Assembly: GCA_947449735.1 (NCBI GenBank) | Contig: CANFTB010000004.1 | Location: 94,259-158,258 of the forward strand | Direction of reading: 5' to 3' | From: Chthoniobacteraceae bacterium | Lineage (GTDB): Bacteria; Verrucomicrobiota; Verrucomicrobiia; Chthoniobacterales; Chthoniobacteraceae | Length of the DNA: 64,000 bases | Shown: positions 63,421 to 64,000 of the stretch, piece by piece | How positions within the stretch are numbered: the stretch's first letter is position 1 | Layout of the letters: each line of letters opens with the position of its first letter | Made by a program: the position numbers and the translations under genes | The notes under the pieces: model-generated | What the model saw: only the letters and a program-made list of their open reading frames with translations | The model's database searches: none | Told to the model about the DNA's origin: nothing

Positions 63421-63690
63421 ATGACCCGCCAGCAGGTTCTCGACCTGTACTTCATGGACGCGCGCTGCAAGCTCATCGAGCTGGCAGCCTTCCTTGACAG
63501 GGTGGACCGGTCCGAGGGAGAGGCGGATTTTCGTTTATCCGCCCTCCAAAACGCCCTTTCGGCGCTGGCCTCCGACCAGCCGGGGCGCGCGCGTTCGGTC
63601 CTCATGGCCCTGAGCGACCCGACCGAACAGCCCCTGAATGCCGCTCCCGGCAAGGGTGCCTGCGGAGCCTGGCCCGGCCCTCCGGAGTAG
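63421..63690 (+). CDS. Small conserved protein upstream of a TatD-like hydrolase (EboA-related position)
   Basis: 89 residues from the ATG at 63421. MTRQQVLDLYFMDARCKLIE begins a helical, acidic domain, followed by AAFLDRVDRSEGEADFRLSAL and LSDPTEQPLNAAPGK. No signal or membrane segment. It lies 40 bp before a TatD-like hydrolase of the type that occurs in ebo gene clusters, where EboA is the first gene; EboA of cyanobacteria is longer (about 240), so the relation is based on position and a similar helical look, not proven homology. Confidence 0.65.
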   Translation: MTRQQVLDLYFMDARCKLIELAAFLDRVDRSEGEADFRLSALQNALSALASDQPGRARSVLMALSDPTEQPLNAAPGKGACGAWPGPPE

Positions 63691-63730
63691 GCCCGGCCCT
63701 TTCCTCTTTCCCTTTTTGCCCGCCAATTCC

Positions 63731-64000
63731 ATGCGCTACATCGAACCGCATGCCCACATGGTGAGCCGTATCACCGACGACTACGAGGCGATGCGCCTCG
63801 CCGGTTGCGCCGCCATCTGCGAGCCCGCCTTCTGGGCCGGATTCGACCGCAGCAGCGCGGACGGGTTTTACGACTATTTCTGCCAGCTCACCGACTACGA
63901 GCCGAAGCGCGCGGCGAAGTTCGGGCTTCCCCATTTTTCCTGGCTTTGCATCAACCCGAAGGAGTCCGAGGACATGGGGCTCGCCAGGGAGGTCATCGCC
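63731..64000 (+). CDS. TatD family metal-dependent hydrolase, EboB-like (C-terminus outside window)
   Basis: 90 N-terminal residues are seen. The metal motif appears as EPHAHM (HxH) at residues 5-10, followed by VSRITDDYEAMRLAGCAAICEPAFWAGFDRS, a block I associate with the TatD-like proteins of ebo clusters rather than with DNase TatD (quoted in part only; residues 11-41). The family is a TIM-barrel hydrolase. The remaining ebo genes (UbiA-like EboC, DHQS-like EboD, EboE, EboF) would be expected to the right of the window. Confidence 0.75.
   Translation, partial: MRYIEPHAHMVSRITDDYEAMRLAGCAAICEPAFWAGFDRSSADGFYDYFCQLTDYEPKRAAKFGLPHFSWLCINPKESEDMGLAREVIA

Overview
The window is a GC-rich bacterial chromosome segment, most likely from a member of the Verrucomicrobiota within the PVC superphylum. 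This placement rests on gene families. There is a four-gene cluster of planctomycete-type cytochrome (PSCyt/PSD1), pre-peptidase, WD40 and DUF1501 proteins, plus a second DUF1501 gene. Gfo/Idh/MocA oxidoreductases carry Tat signals, one methyltransferase belongs to the ovothiol type, and the window ends in what looks like the start of an ebo-type gene cluster. Many genes lack a recognisable Shine-Dalgarno sequence. I see no tRNA, rRNA, insertion sequence, prophage or CRISPR array.

Layout. 1-7918 (minus): the PSD1/DUF1553 -> PPC -> WD40-cytochrome -> DUF1501 cluster, with the DUF1501 gene cut by the window edge. 8135-11326: a secreted Gfo/Idh oxidoreductase and two SDR dehydrogenases, resembling a sugar or sugar-acid catabolic locus. 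11478-23563: a large secreted zinc metalloprotease, a cyclophilin fused to a repeat-rich extension, DUF2851, a uronate-isomerase-like amidohydrolase, a drug/metabolite transporter, two small unknowns, malate:quinone oxidoreductase and an SGNH hydrolase. 23602-26294: a translationally coupled pair of alpha-barrel cyclase/prenyltransferase-like genes. 26380-28805: manganese import (mntH), its regulator mntR, and a lipoprotein overlapping mntR.

28998-37964: rho with a very long disordered N-terminus, aroB-purC-xerD, a putative porin, the urease accessory pair ureG-ureD without structural urease genes, and rpsN. 38053-46590: a CNNM/CorC protein, an unknown membrane-anchored protein, pyruvate dehydrogenase E1 alpha and beta, glmS and glgC. 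46708-53304: an FHA-kinase-propeller receptor-like protein, a second Gfo/Idh gene and a second DUF1501 gene. 53625-62715: housekeeping genes (heptose adenylyltransferase, purN, tyrS, folP-cdaA with a miniature CdaR-like protein, bioD, glmM), a lone 4-mercaptohistidine methyltransferase-like gene and a prepilin peptidase with a long insertion. 62964-64000: a cytochrome b562-like protein, then a small conserved unknown and a TatD-like hydrolase that resemble the start of an ebo cluster running out of the window.

Two families of dispersed palindromic intergenic repeats occur: family A at 40743 and 53450, and family B at 51861 and 60558 with a half copy at 28919. Most copies sit between convergent genes. 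GlmS and GlmM feed UDP-GlcNAc synthesis, GlgC feeds glycogen, and CdaA makes c-di-AMP. The strongest candidates for undescribed biology are the coupled cyclase-like pair, the ebo-like start, the orphan ovothiol-type methyltransferase, the orphan ureDG pair and the mini-CdaR downstream of cdaA.
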